DNA from: Fulvia fulva
Taxonomy: Eukaryota; Ascomycota; Dothideomycetes; Mycosphaerellales; Mycosphaerellaceae
NCBI RefSeq assembly: GCF_020509005.1
Contig: NC_063015.1
Location: forward strand, 2,108,001-2,172,000
Direction of reading: 5' to 3'
Length of the DNA: 64,000 nt
Shown here: positions 13,001 through 21,800 of the stretch, piece after piece
Numbering within the stretch: position 1 is the stretch's first letter
Layout of the letters: each line of letters opens with the position of its first letter
The notes under the pieces: generated by a model
What the model saw: only the letters and a program-made list of their open reading frames with translations
Databases searched by the model: none
Told to the model about the DNA's origin: nothing
Translations under genes and position numbers: made by a program

Positions 13001-14255
13001 CTTTATCTTTGCTATTGAACATACTCTATACTAGTAAAAGCTATCCTTAGGGATAGGAATAGGTTCTTTTAAGTCTATTACCTTATGAAGATTCTAGAGC
13101 AAATTCTTCCTAAAGTATATAAATCTTCTATACTAAAGCTCCTACTACTTCAGGTCGGTCTCTAATTAAGTAGTCACAAAGACATTCTCTATTAGTAGTG
13201 TACATAATGAGTAATATGCCCATTCTTATAGGAGAGGAGAAATCTTATTAATGAATAGAACCCCCCTAAGGAGCTTTGTCTAGACAACAGTCTTACTAGA
13301 GGGGGAAACAAGAGAAAATGATAGAGGTTATACACCAAACTGCTTGCTAAACTAGTTCTATAAAACTAGGTTTACTCCTAGCTTAGGTATAAGCAGGACA
13401 TCTTCTAAAACAACTTTTCTACTAGCTCTCCTACTTATCTCTACATTCCTAATATAAGTGGCTAATAAGAACCCACCTCCTACTTTGATCCATTTCTTCC
13501 TTGTTAAGGGAGTTATAGATCTAAAGAGGTAGCTTTGGTCAGTTATATAGGATAAAGTATAGGAGTTAAGTAACTACTCTAACGAGGGGAACTTGCCTTA
13601 GACTTCTATAGTTAAGTAAGCCACTTCATTATACTCATCATTATTAGACATTGTCTCTAGGGATGAGCTGCATGAGTCACGTGACTCTTAGGCGGAAAAA
13701 CCTTTTCTAGTCTTCTTTACTTTAGAGGTATAAGACTAGGCCTAGTTCTTCTAGAGTGACAGTATGTTAGAGCTGAGTTTTTTCACTATTTTCTTAAGTT
13801 CTTCTATAGAGGACTTCCCTCTTAGTGTCCTCCTTGAAGTGGGTAGTAGAGTTCTCTTCTTCTTAATATATGTTATATTCTAGGAAGATAGTAGTTAGGA
13901 ATAAGATCTAAGGACCTTTCTTGCCTTAGGCAAACTAGAGCAGTCCTTAATCAGATGATCCTTCTTATAGAGAAGGTAGGAGAGTGGTCTTGCTAGACCT
14001 AAGGGCTTGACCTAGGTAGCTACTATGCTATACTTAGCCTTAGAGGGATCTAACCTAGCTTCTTAAGCTTTAAGGATCTTTAAGGTCCTTTTATAATCTA
14101 TCTTTAGCTGAGCCATAATAGTATCCTTAGCTATATAGTAGTCAGGTAGTAGTAAGCTTAAGAGCTAGGTCATCCTTACATCAGCTTTCCTATAATGCTG
14201 ACCCTCTAGGTTAACATTAGCAATCCTTTTTCTAAGAGAAACTAGGTATGTCTAT
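10014..14255 (-). pseudogene. pol and gag C-terminal remnant of copia D
   Basis: A dead polyprotein on the minus strand. The clearest piece is 10498-10719, which matches the copia RNase H segment of element E (ALKKITRYLRLYPDLGL, then VSILRY). Further right are reverse transcriptase and integrase relics. A knuckle-like stretch around 13945-13990 (YKKDHLIKDC) marks the end of gag. The region is full of TAG and TAA. Element A inserted at 14251-14255, inside gag. Confidence 0.85.
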
Positions 14256-14775
14256 TGTCATGGTCTCCCCACAGAGTGTACAGAAGGTGGGGACAGAAGA
14301 GCCTCAGAGTGCTCAGAAGTCGTCAAGAAGTGACAGTCCAGCTTGGTGTGTGAGCGCCAAGAATCACATGCCCCGCAACATTCGCTACGGGACCCAGCCC
14401 TCCAAATTCACCCCTCTACCAAACCTTGACAGATTCACTTCGGCTCGTGACTGTGTGACTCACGGCACTCCCGCGAGCACCCGCGACTGCGCTGGACCCT
14501 GGAAGAAGCACGTGGAAGACTCGGAACGTAGGGCAGGTTGGAATAAGGTTTTGAGCAAAGCTGCTGAGCGCGGCTTCGCACGGGTTAGCCCTGTTGATGC
14601 GGGGACACGCACTCGCGAGGGTCGCGTATAAATATCTGGCCTTCCCCAGGCCTCTCTTGCTTTCTTCGTCTTTTGTTTTGTGTAGCAATCATACCATACC
14701 CTTTTGCATCTGCACTTCGCACCTGCATTCTCGCTTTCACCCTTGCATCTCACAGGCCAGGCTCTCGCCCTGACA
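14256..14775 (+). repeat. 5' LTR of element A
   Basis: 520-bp LTR with the inverted end pair TGTCA/TGACA. It carries the promoter (TATAAAT at 14627-14633). No difference from the 3' LTR was seen by eye. Confidence 0.97.
14627..14633 (+). promoter_or_regulatory. TATA box of the element A LTR
   Basis: TATAAAT lies 41 nt upstream of GTCTTTTGT (14668-14676), the segment complementary to the primer site. This is a suitable distance for an RNA start at or near 14668. Confidence 0.7.
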
Positions 14776-14777
14776 TC

Positions 14778-14786
14778 ACAAAAGAC
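14778..14786 (+). other. Primer-binding site of element A, candidate self-priming
   Basis: ACAAAAGAC starts two bases after the LTR. It is the exact complement of GTCTTTTGT at 14668-14676, where the RNA is predicted to start. The site does not begin with TGG, as it would if a tRNA 3' end were the primer. The arrangement matches the known self-priming of Tf1 in fission yeast, where the RNA 5' end folds back on the primer site. Confidence 0.65.
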
Positions 14787-14817
14787 CAACAAACCGTCAA
14801 CCACTCGAGTCATCCTC

Positions 14818-15978
14818 ATGGGTGACCACGCCACCGATAGAGGTGTCAACCTCGACAACCAAGACACTCCATTCCACTTCAGTGAGTGGACTGACATCCC
14901 CTTCTCGAACGCCGCTGCCTTCGGTGCCTGGGCAAACGCCAACCCCGACACCGCCTACGCTCTCATCAACCGCACCGTCTCCTCTTTCCGCGAGACCGCC
15001 CAGCAGGTCGAGCAAGCAAACAACCAAGCAACATACCTTCAAGGTATTGTGAACACCTTCCAGAACCTCGCCCCGCACGCCGACGACAACCGCCGCCAGC
15101 ACTTCTCCAAGAAGGTCAACGACCCAGACGAGTTCGACGGCAACAAGAGCAAGTTTGAGGCATTTGAGACACAGCTCACCATCAAGCTGTTGGCTAATGC
15201 CGACCACTTTCCGCAAGAGAAGGACAAAGTCACGTACGTCTTCTCCCTCCTTCGGGGAGACGCCGCGGCTCAGGTACAACACTACATCGACAACGCCACG
15301 CAGACTATCGGCTGCCCGGACGTCCTCACCTTGATGCAGGACCTCCGTGCTGCCTTTGGTGATCCAGACCGTAGAGCCACCGCCCAGAACGCCATCCACA
15401 ACCTCCTCCAGAAGAACAAGAGCTTCGCCGAGTACCTCGCGGCCTTCAACCGCGACATCGGGTTCACCGGCTACAACGAAGAGACCAAGAAGAGCACTCT
15501 CCGCCGTGGTTTGTCAGCAGAGCTTCTTCGAGCCCTCGAGGACAAGGACGTCGGTGCTATGAGCTTCCGTGAGCTCGTCGAGACCTGCCAGCGCCTCGAC
15601 TCCAACATGAAACACACCGCCTCTCTCCTCGCTTCCCGTTCTCAAGGTCGCCAGCCTCGTGGTCCCGGAAGCCACTTCGCTGCTCCACTAGGCGCCGCCG
15701 CTCCTACGGCTCTCCCTCCCGTCTCTGTAGGTGACGCTATGGATCTCAGCGCTAGTGCCGCCGTCCCTCGAGTCCAGGGCCTCGTCAACGGTAAGCTCAC
15801 TCCCGAAGAGAAGCTTCGCCGTCGCCAGGCCGGACTCTGCACCTACTGCGGCGGTCCAGGCCACATCGCAGCCAACTGTCCGCAGCTCGCTGCTCGTAAC
15901 GCCCGCAACCCGGTTCGCGGCGCTGTCGGCGCTATCGAGCCTGCTCCTGCTGCTCCCGCTGAGCAGGAAAAAGCCTAG
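14818..15978 (+). CDS. gag: Gag capsid/nucleocapsid protein of element A
   Basis: A 386-residue structural protein expected to form the particle and bind the element RNA. The start at 14818 is the first ATG after the LTR; the same frame is open further left, but that part lies in the LTR. The middle region (about residues 100-270) has the helical make-up of retrotransposon Gag. A single zinc knuckle, CTYCGGPGHIAANC (CX2CX4HX4C), lies at about residues 341-354, followed by an Ala/Pro-rich tail. The frame ends with TAG at 15976-15978. The protease frame lies in -1 and is open only from 15963, giving a 13-nt overlap that contains GGAAAAA. Gag-Pol is therefore probably made by -1 frameshifting. 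RIP-mutated versions are in copies B and C. Confidence 0.93.
   Translation: MGDHATDRGVNLDNQDTPFHFSEWTDIPFSNAAAFGAWANANPDTAYALINRTVSSFRETAQQVEQANNQATYLQGIVNTFQNLAPHADDNRRQHFSKKVNDPDEFDGNKSKFEAFETQLTIKLLANADHFPQEKDKVTYVFSLLRGDAAAQVQHYIDNATQTIGCPDVLTLMQDLRAAFGDPDRRATAQNAIHNLLQKNKSFAEYLAAFNRDIGFTGYNEETKKSTLRRGLSAELLRALEDKDVGAMSFRELVETCQRLDSNMKHTASLLASRSQGRQPRGPGSHFAAPLGAAAPTALPPVSVGDAMDLSASAAVPRVQGLVNGKLTPEEKLRRRQAGLCTYCGGPGHIAANCPQLAARNARNPVRGAVGAIEPAPAAPAEQEKA
15963..15978 (+). promoter_or_regulatory. Candidate -1 frameshift window between gag and pro
   Basis: The gag codons are GAG CAG GAA AAA GCC TAG. The -1 frame is blocked by TGA at 15960-15962 and by TAA at 15897-15899, so any shift must happen in the 13 nt before the gag stop. 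The only slip-prone run there is G GAA AAA (15966-15972). This heptamer is not a perfect X XXY YYZ, so the site is inferred from reading-frame geometry. Confidence 0.5.
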
Positions 15979-16532
15979 GTCTTCCTCATCGACGCGATGA
16001 AGACCAAGAACAACGTTTACCGAAAGTGAAGAGAGGAAAGAAGTTGAGGATCAATACAGCACAGCTAGACCTGTACGACGAGACGGGCAAGGACCACGCT
16101 TGCAAACCGTTCGTCACGAATGTAAATATCGGCTCAAAGAAACTCTCTTCTTCCAATCTCACTCTCATGGACACTGGCGCACTAGGCGAGTCTTTTATGG
16201 ACTATAAACTCGCGACCTCTCTCAACCTCGAACCCCAGGAACTGAAGTACCCTCGCACCCTTGAACTCTTTGACGGCACGGAGACTACCACTGGTAAGAT
16301 TACTCATGTTGTACACACGTCAATCACCCTCGGAGGCAAGCGTATGTCGATCACCAGCTTCCTTACGTCCCTACCGCATCAGAAGTTTATCCTCGGCCTC
16401 CCCTGGTTCAGACGACACCGACCTATCATCGACTGGACTTCCCTTACTGTCAGCTTCCCTCCAGAAGTTCCTCCGGCACCTCCGCCTTCTCCGCCGCCTC
16501 AGCGCGGTCCTGAGTATACCAAGATCTTCTAG
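15979..16532 (+). CDS. Aspartic protease domain of element A (pro)
   Basis: Open in the -1 frame relative to gag, from 15963 to the TAG at 16530-16532. The active-site motif LMDTGALGES has its catalytic Asp at 16170-16172, and a second protease hallmark, FILGLPW, follows about 70 residues later. Both fit a retropepsin that would dimerise and cut Gag-Pol. There is no ATG at the head, so it must be expressed as a fusion with Gag. A proline-rich end (PPAPPPSPPP) precedes the TAG. The sequence continues in the same frame into reverse transcriptase, so the stop splits what is normally one polyprotein. Confidence 0.88.
16530..16532 (+). other. In-frame TAG between protease and reverse transcriptase
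   Basis: The codons read TTC TAG GTG, with the same frame open on both sides. TAG could come from CAG by a single RIP-type C-to-T change, or it could be read through. Copies B and C also have TAG here, but RIP would create it in them anyway, so they do not settle the question. Confidence 0.85.
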
Positions 16533-19500
16533 GTGAACGCCGCTGCCTTCACCACTGCTACTAAGCAGCCTAAAGCTCAAGTCTTCGCCGCCTCTCTCCG
16601 CGATATCGACATCGCCCTCGAGAAGCTCGACAAGAAGCGTACACCTACCGACCCTGCTACGAAGGTCCCTCCTTGGGCACACCACATCCTCCACGTATTC
16701 GATGCTAAAGCCGCAGACGAGCTGCCTCCTCATCGCCCTCACGACCACAAGATTGAGCTAGAAGAAGGTGCAGAGACACCGTTCGGACCGTTATATTCCA
16801 TGTCCCGAGAAGAGCTTATCGTCCTCAAGAGATACCTCGAAGAGAACCTAAAGAAGGGGTTCATTCGAGCGAGCCGTTCCAGCGCTGGCAGTCCCGTCAT
16901 GTTCGTCAAGAAGCCCGGCGGTGGTCTACGCTTCTGCGTAGACTACCGAGGCTTGAACGCTGTTACAAAGAAGAACCGCTACCCAATACCGTTGATTCAG
17001 GAGACGCTCGAGCGCCTCTCTAAGGCCAAGTACTTCACCAAGCTCGATGTCATCGCTGCGTTCAACAAGTTACGAATGGCAGAAGGACACGAGTATCTCA
17101 CAGCCTTCCGTACTCGCTACGGGCTGTTCGAGTCGCTCGTTATGCCCTTCGGCGTTTGTAACGGGCCTAGTACCTTCCAGAACTTCATTAACGACATCCT
17201 TCAGGAGTTCCTCGATCAGTTCTGCACTGCCTACATCGACGACATCCTAGTCTACAGCGAGACCAAGGAGGAGCACCGCGAGCACGTCTGTAAGGTCCTT
17301 CAGAAGCTCGCAGACGCCGGCTTGCAGCCCGACATCGACAAGTGCGAGTTTGAGAAGACCGAAGTCAAGTTCCTTGGTTTGATCATTACCGCAGACGGCA
17401 TCAAGATGGACCAAGAGAAGATCGACGCTATCGTCGAATGGGATGCTCCTACGAACGTCAAAGAGGTCCAGGGTTTCCTAGGCTTTGCCAACTTCTACCG
17501 CCGCTTCATCCACGCATTTTCGGGCGTGGTACGCCCTTTGACGAAGCTCACGCGCAAGGGTGAGAAGTTCGCCTGGACCGACGAATGCCAGGAGGCTTTT
17601 GACTTGCTCAAAGCGAAGTTTGTTGAGAACCCGCTTCTACGGCACTTCGATTTCGAACTGGAGACCCGTGTAGAGACCGACGCATCCGACGGCGTGGTGG
17701 GCGGTGTCCTGCTACAACGCCGCTCGCCTGAATCCCCCTGGTTACCTGTCGCCTTCCTCTCCAAGAAGATGACCGCCACGGAGTGTAACTACGAGATCTA
17801 CGACAAGGAGCTTCTCGCCATCGTCAAAGCTTTCGAAGAGTGGCGCCCCGAGCTCGAAGGCTCTGCTATGCCCGTCCAAGTAAGCTCCGACCATAAGAAC
17901 CTCGTCTACTTTATGAAGAGCAAGCTGCTCAATCGTCGCCAGGCCCGCTGGAGCGAGTTCCTCTCCCGGTTCAACTTCGTGATCTCGTACACGCCCGGCA
18001 AGGCCAACTCGATGGCCGACGCCCTTACCCGCCGCCCTGGTGACTCTCCAGTTGATCGAAGAGGGGGCCGGCAAATCGCAGGGCAACAAGTCATCAAAGA
18101 GCACAACCTCTCTTCCGAGCTTCGAGAGTACCTATCGAATGGCCAGCCTACGCTCGCCGCTTCCTTTGCTACTCTCGTGCTCGCTCCTGCCTACCTTGAC
18201 GAGAGTGACGATGAATCCGAGCCTGAAGAATACGCCTCGGACGCTGAGGACTTGAACGACGATGAAGAGGGCTCAGTAACGACCGACGGCTCATCCGAAT
18301 CAGACTTTGAGGGGTTTGATAATGAGGAGCAGCCCGAAGGCATCATGGCACGAGTACGAACAGCGTACGATGCCGACATAGACGCCCAAGAGTTAGTTCA
18401 GGCCCTTGAATCTGGCGCGAGGACATTCCCGGGCTTCTCGCTGTCCGAGTGCGAGCTCCAGGAAGGTGTCGTCTACTTCCGTAAGAAGCTTTACGTACCG
18501 CAGCCCGAAGGCTCTAATATCCGAGCTGAGATTCTTCAAATCATCCACGACTCCGCCTCTGGGGGTCACCCAGGCGTAGCCAAGACCCACAAGCTCCTCG
18601 CTAGGTATTACTGGTGGCCGCATTCCTGGAAGGACGTCCGCCGCTACGTGCTGAACTGCGCTGCTTGCCGAAGAGCCAAAGCTAACCGCCACCGTCCCCA
18701 CGGTCTCTTGCACCCTCTCCCGGCTCCTGATCGTCCGTGGAAGCACATCACTATGGACTTTATCACCGATCTTCCTCACGGCAAGACCTTCAGCGGCGTG
18801 AAAGCAAAGGCCCTTCTAGTGATCGTGGACCGTCACTCCAAGGACCGGTACATGATCCCGTGCTGGAGCATGACCGCAAAGGAGACTGCTCGCTTGTTCT
18901 ACGAATTCGTCTGGCGCTTTCAAGGCCTCCCGGATAGCATCACCTCTGACAGAGGCACCCAGTTCATCTCGCACTTCTGGAAGCGTCTGTGTGCTATCCT
19001 GGGCATCAAGCATAACCTCTCGACCAGTTTTCAGCCACAGACCGACGGCCAGACCGAAATTACGAACGCTATCCTCGAGCAGGTCCTTCGTTGCTTCGTC
19101 GACTACCACCAGAAGGATTGGCCTCAGCATATCCCTGCGGTGGAGTTCGCTACTCGTAACTGGGACTCGGAGACTACTGGCTACTCTCCCTTCTATACTA
19201 CGAGAGGTTACCACCCTCGTACAGGCATGGAACCAGAAGAACCTCTCCCGCCTACCGAAGACGCAAACGAGCAAGCAGCAGACGAGTTCGCTACTATGCT
19301 CTCACAGATCCATGAAGAAGTTCACGACGAGATGGTGTACGCACAAGCAATCTACGAGGATCAAGCCAATCGTCGTCGCCAGCCAGCTCCCGACTACCAA
19401 GTAGGCGATATGGTCTACCTCAACTCCAAGAACATCAAGACAGACCGCCCCTCCAAGAAGCTGAACTGGAAGAACCTAGGTCCTTTTGAGATCACCGAGC

Positions 19501-20402
19501 GTATCAGTTCACACGCCTACCGTCTAGCTCTTCCTGCGAACATAAAGATCCACGACGTCTTCCATCCCGTACGCCTTCGGCCGTCGGCTGAGGACCCATT
19601 CCCGAACCAAAACCAAGACATGCCAGGTCCTCCCGATGAAGTAGAAGTCGACGAGCCTGTTAACCTACCTTCTGACGACTATGCCGTCCGCAAGATCCGG
19701 GGAATCCGCGTAGAGCCCAACGACGTTGAAGGACTACCGCCGATCAAGTATGAAGTCGAATGGCAAGGTTGCCCTGAGTGGGATACCTCATGGGAACCTA
19801 TCCAACATATCATCTTCAATCGTCAAGCAATCGAAGAATACCACGCCCGCGCAGACGGCCCAGAAGTCAACATCGGCAGGCTCTTCGAATCTGAGCTTTT
19901 CGACGGGGCTTACCAATGGTGTATCGACCATGACATCAGGCCTAGGCCTGGTACTGAAGCTGAACATCCTCGATATGTGGAACTACTACGGCTTCGTAGG
20001 AACTCAGCTTTGTTCGGGGGGGCTACTGTCATGGTCTCCCCACAGAGTGTACAGAAGGTGGGGACAGAAGAGCCTCAGAGTGCTCAGAAGTCGTCAAGAA
20101 GTGACAGTCCAGCTTGGTGTGTGAGCGCCAAGAATCACATGCCCCGCAACATTCGCTACGGGACCCAGCCCTCCAAATTCACCCCTCTACCAAACCTTGA
20201 CAGATTCACTTCGGCTCGTGACTGTGTGACTCACGGCACTCCCGCGAGCACCCGCGACTGCGCTGGACCCTGGAAGAAGCACGTGGAAGACTCGGAACGT
20301 AGGGCAGGTTGGAATAAGGTTTTGAGCAAAGCTGCTGAGCGCGGCTTCGCACGGGTTAGCCCTGTTGATGCGGGGACACGCACTCGCGAGGGTCGCGTAT
20401 AA
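16533..20402 (+). CDS. pol: Pol of element A: reverse transcriptase, RNase H, integrase, chromodomain
   Basis: A 1,289-codon open frame after the TAG (the first codon is GTG, not a true start). Reverse transcriptase: [10 protein letters not shown] near residue 133 and the catalytic YIDD at 234-237. RNase H: ETDASDG with its Asp near 383. A strongly acidic linker lies at about residues 551-620. Integrase: zinc-binding His672, His679, Cys709 and Cys712; catalytic Asp742, Asp806 and Glu842, with exactly 35 residues between the last two. Chromodomain at about 1073-1110 (YEVEWQG, then DTSWEP), expected to steer integration to modified histone tails. All catalytic residues are present. The frame runs on through the G-tract and 376 nt into the 3' LTR, where its TAA overlaps the LTR TATA box. 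Confidence 0.93.
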   Translation: MNAAAFTTATKQPKAQVFAASLRDIDIALEKLDKKRTPTDPATKVPPWAHHILHVFDAKAADELPPHRPHDHKIELEEGAETPFGPLYSMSREELIVLKRYLEENLKKGFIRASRSSAGSPVMFVKKPGGGLRFCVDYRGLNAVTKKNRYPIPLIQETLERLSKAKYFTKLDVIAAFNKLRMAEGHEYLTAFRTRYGLFESLVMPFGVCNGPSTFQNFINDILQEFLDQFCTAYIDDILVYSETKEEHREHVCKVLQKLADAGLQPDIDKCEFEKTEVKFLGLIITADGIKMDQEKIDAIVEWDAPTNVKEVQGFLGFANFYRRFIHAFSGVVRPLTKLTRKGEKFAWTDECQEAFDLLKAKFVENPLLRHFDFELETRVETDASDGVVGGVLLQRRSPESPWLPVAFLSKKMTATECNYEIYDKELLAIVKAFEEWRPELEGSAMPVQVSSDHKNLVYFMKSKLLNRRQARWSEFLSRFNFVISYTPGKANSMADALTRRPGDSPVDRRGGRQIAGQQVIKEHNLSSELREYLSNGQPTLAASFATLVLAPAYLDESDDESEPEEYASDAEDLNDDEEGSVTTDGSSESDFEGFDNEEQPEGIMARVRTAYDADIDAQELVQALESGARTFPGFSLSECELQEGVVYFRKKLYVPQPEGSNIRAEILQIIHDSASGGHPGVAKTHKLLARYYWWPHSWKDVRRYVLNCAACRRAKANRHRPHGLLHPLPAPDRPWKHITMDFITDLPHGKTFSGVKAKALLVIVDRHSKDRYMIPCWSMTAKETARLFYEFVWRFQGLPDSITSDRGTQFISHFWKRLCAILGIKHNLSTSFQPQTDGQTEITNAILEQVLRCFVDYHQKDWPQHIPAVEFATRNWDSETTGYSPFYTTRGYHPRTGMEPEEPLPPTEDANEQAADEFATMLSQIHEEVHDEMVYAQAIYEDQANRRRQPAPDYQVGDMVYLNSKNIKTDRPSKKLNWKNLGPFEITERISSHAYRLALPANIKIHDVFHPVRLRPSAEDPFPNQNQDMPGPPDEVEVDEPVNLPSDDYAVRKIRGIRVEPNDVEGLPPIKYEVEWQGCPEWDTSWEPIQHIIFNRQAIEEYHARADGPEVNIGRLFESELFDGAYQWCIDHDIRPRPGTEAEHPRYVELLRLRRNSALFGGATVMVSPQSVQKVGTEEPQSAQKSSRSDSPAWCVSAKNHMPRNIRYGTQPSKFTPLPNLDRFTSARDCVTHGTPASTRDCAGPWKKHVEDSERRAGWNKVLSKAAERGFARVSPVDAGTRTREGRV
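20016..20022 (+). other. Polypurine (G7) tract of element A
   Basis: A run of seven G, followed by CTAC and then the 3' LTR. It is the expected primer for plus-strand DNA. The same G-run with a 3-4 nt spacer ending in TAG, TAC or CTAC precedes the 3' LTRs of H and I. Confidence 0.75.
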
Positions 20403-20546
20403 ATATCTGGCCTTCCCCAGGCCTCTCTTGCTTTCTTCGTCTTTTGTTTTGTGTAGCAATCATACCATACCCTTTTGCATCTGCACTTCGCACCTGCATT
20501 CTCGCTTTCACCCTTGCATCTCACAGGCCAGGCTCTCGCCCTGACA
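20027..20546 (+). repeat. 3' LTR of element A
   Basis: 520 bp, same as the 5' LTR by eye. It carries the last 125 codons of the pol frame and is followed by the TCTAT duplication at 20547-20551. Confidence 0.97.
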
Positions 20547-20551
20547 TCTAT

Positions 20552-21442
20552 ACAGATCTAATAGTGAACTCTTCACTTATCTTAAAGGTCATAAATTGCT
20601 TTATAAGCTCATATATATAGGTTAGTAGCACCTGGCTATACTTGTTCTAGAGATATACCTACTTCTTATTAGCTCTTCTAGATTTATATAAGCCCTTAAG
20701 CTCAAATTTATCTTCTTCTGTGATCCTACTAAGGATACTAAAGTTGCACACTACATTATGTCTTGTCTATATTGGCGTATTAAGGATCTCTTTAGTTATA
20801 GCCTCTTCTTAGAGTTTTAGAGTCTTGCCCTTAATATTGTCAAAAGACACTTCTATTAGGTCATCAATTGCAAAGAATACTAATTAGCTCTCTATCTTAT
20901 ATCTCTAAAGGTTGAACTATCTCTTCTAATTGTCCCTCCTAAGAATTGGGATTTTGCCTCCCTTCTCCTCTGTCTTCTCTTAGTATAAATCTCTAATAAA
21001 TTGGATGTAATGAAACAAGGTGTGTATATTCCAAGGTAGTGGCTCAGATCCTACTAAGGCTTCTAGTATAGAATAGGAAAGTTCGTAGGTATAGATACTA
21101 AGGCCTACTTAGTAAAGTAAAGAAGGAGCGGTATGAGGTCTCGGGGCTAGGACATAGGTCTGTCTCTCCTAGTAGAGCTTCAAATGACTTACTTGAAGTC
21201 CTTCTTAATAGTATCTCGATACAGTTCTACCTATAGAGTATCTTTAAGGTATTAGCTTTAAGTAAGCCGTACAGAGTCCTTGTCTAGGTTACCTATCACT
21301 TAGTATCGAACTAAGCTCCTTAATAGAATAGACGGGGTAGACTTCTAATTCCTAGATGTTTTCTACTACGATAGTAAGGGATATAAGTAACCTATACTAA
21401 TATAGCTTACTCTTATTTCTATATAAACCCGGGCTTATAACC
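20552..21442 (-). pseudogene. gag N-terminal remnant and leader of copia D
   Basis: The rest of copia D on the other side of element A. No long frame survives. The minus strand next to the LTR (about 21425-21442) reads GGTTATAAGCCCGGG, a mutated form of the tRNA-Met-internal primer site seen in copia E and F. Confidence 0.75.
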
Positions 21443-21677
21443 TATTAAATAGGTACGGGTAGATAGTAGCGGAGTGGAGTAAGAGATCAATCTTTGACTG
21501 ACTAATAGCACGAGTATATAGCAATATATTAGGAACTAATATGTTGATTATGTTAGATGTCTATCTAAGCTAAAGGGGAGAGAAGGTATCTCCCTATAAG
21601 CTGAGTCATCGTAGATGCCTTAGGCTACTAGATCACTTCCTAATTGTTGACTCCCTTTGAGATGCTACATCTTAATA
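21443..21677 (-). repeat. 5' LTR of copia D
   Basis: 235 bp, the partner of 9779-10013, with RIP-changed ends (TATTAAAT at the left, CTTAATA at the right). It is followed by the AGAAG duplication at 21678-21682. Confidence 0.92.
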
Positions 21678-21682
21678 AGAAG

Positions 21683-21800
21683 ATAAGAAAGTCGCGAAGC
21701 CGCGATAAAGTAAACGTCGAGGTTAGGGTCTAGGGTCCGGGCGCGCTAGCGTACGAGGTTACGTAGTACTAAGTATAGACTTATAAGATGAACCGTAACA
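21683..21800. repeat. LTR-like repeat L2, right part
   Basis: Continues 9704-9778 after copia D and matches the right part of L1 (9258-9373). It ends in CCGTAACA, the best preserved version of that end. Confidence 0.65.

Larger units (their letters stand above)
14256..20546 (+). mobile_element. Intact Ty3/gypsy chromovirus, element A
   Basis: 6,291 bp with two 520-bp LTRs (14256-14775 and 20027-20546) that look identical by eye, starting TGTCA and ending TGACA. The flanking duplication is TCTAT (14251-14255 and 20547-20551). Inside are gag with a CCHC knuckle, protease, reverse transcriptase, RNase H, integrase with the HHCC and D-D-35-E residues, and a C-terminal chromodomain, which places it among the chromoviruses. 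There is essentially no RIP signature, in contrast with the copia it sits in. This points to very recent insertion or escape from RIP. One in-frame TAG (16530-16532) lies between protease and reverse transcriptase. Confidence 0.97.
9779..21677 (-). mobile_element. RIP-mutated Ty1/copia element D, split by gypsy element A
   Basis: Its 235-bp LTRs at 9779-10013 and 21443-21677 are flanked by a perfect AGAAG duplication (9774-9778 and 21678-21682). Removing the gypsy insertion and one copy of its TSD leaves about 5.6 kb, a normal copia size. Protein relics read on the minus strand in copia order: RNase H near 10.5 kb, reverse transcriptase near 11 kb, integrase further right, a CCHC-type knuckle near 13.95-13.99 kb, and gag up to 21.4 kb. 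The LTRs differ from those of copia E/F, so it is a separate family, although its RNase H segment clearly resembles E. Confidence 0.93.

Noticed and set aside
14248..14631. A 127-codon frame in the 5' LTR as an independent gene
   Set aside because: It is the LTR copy of the Pol C-terminal tail; its first codons lie in the target duplication.
14797..15399. A 200-codon open frame antisense to gag of element A
   Set aside because: It lies opposite conserved gag codons, shows no family motif and is a by-product of codon use; similar antisense frames occur along pol.
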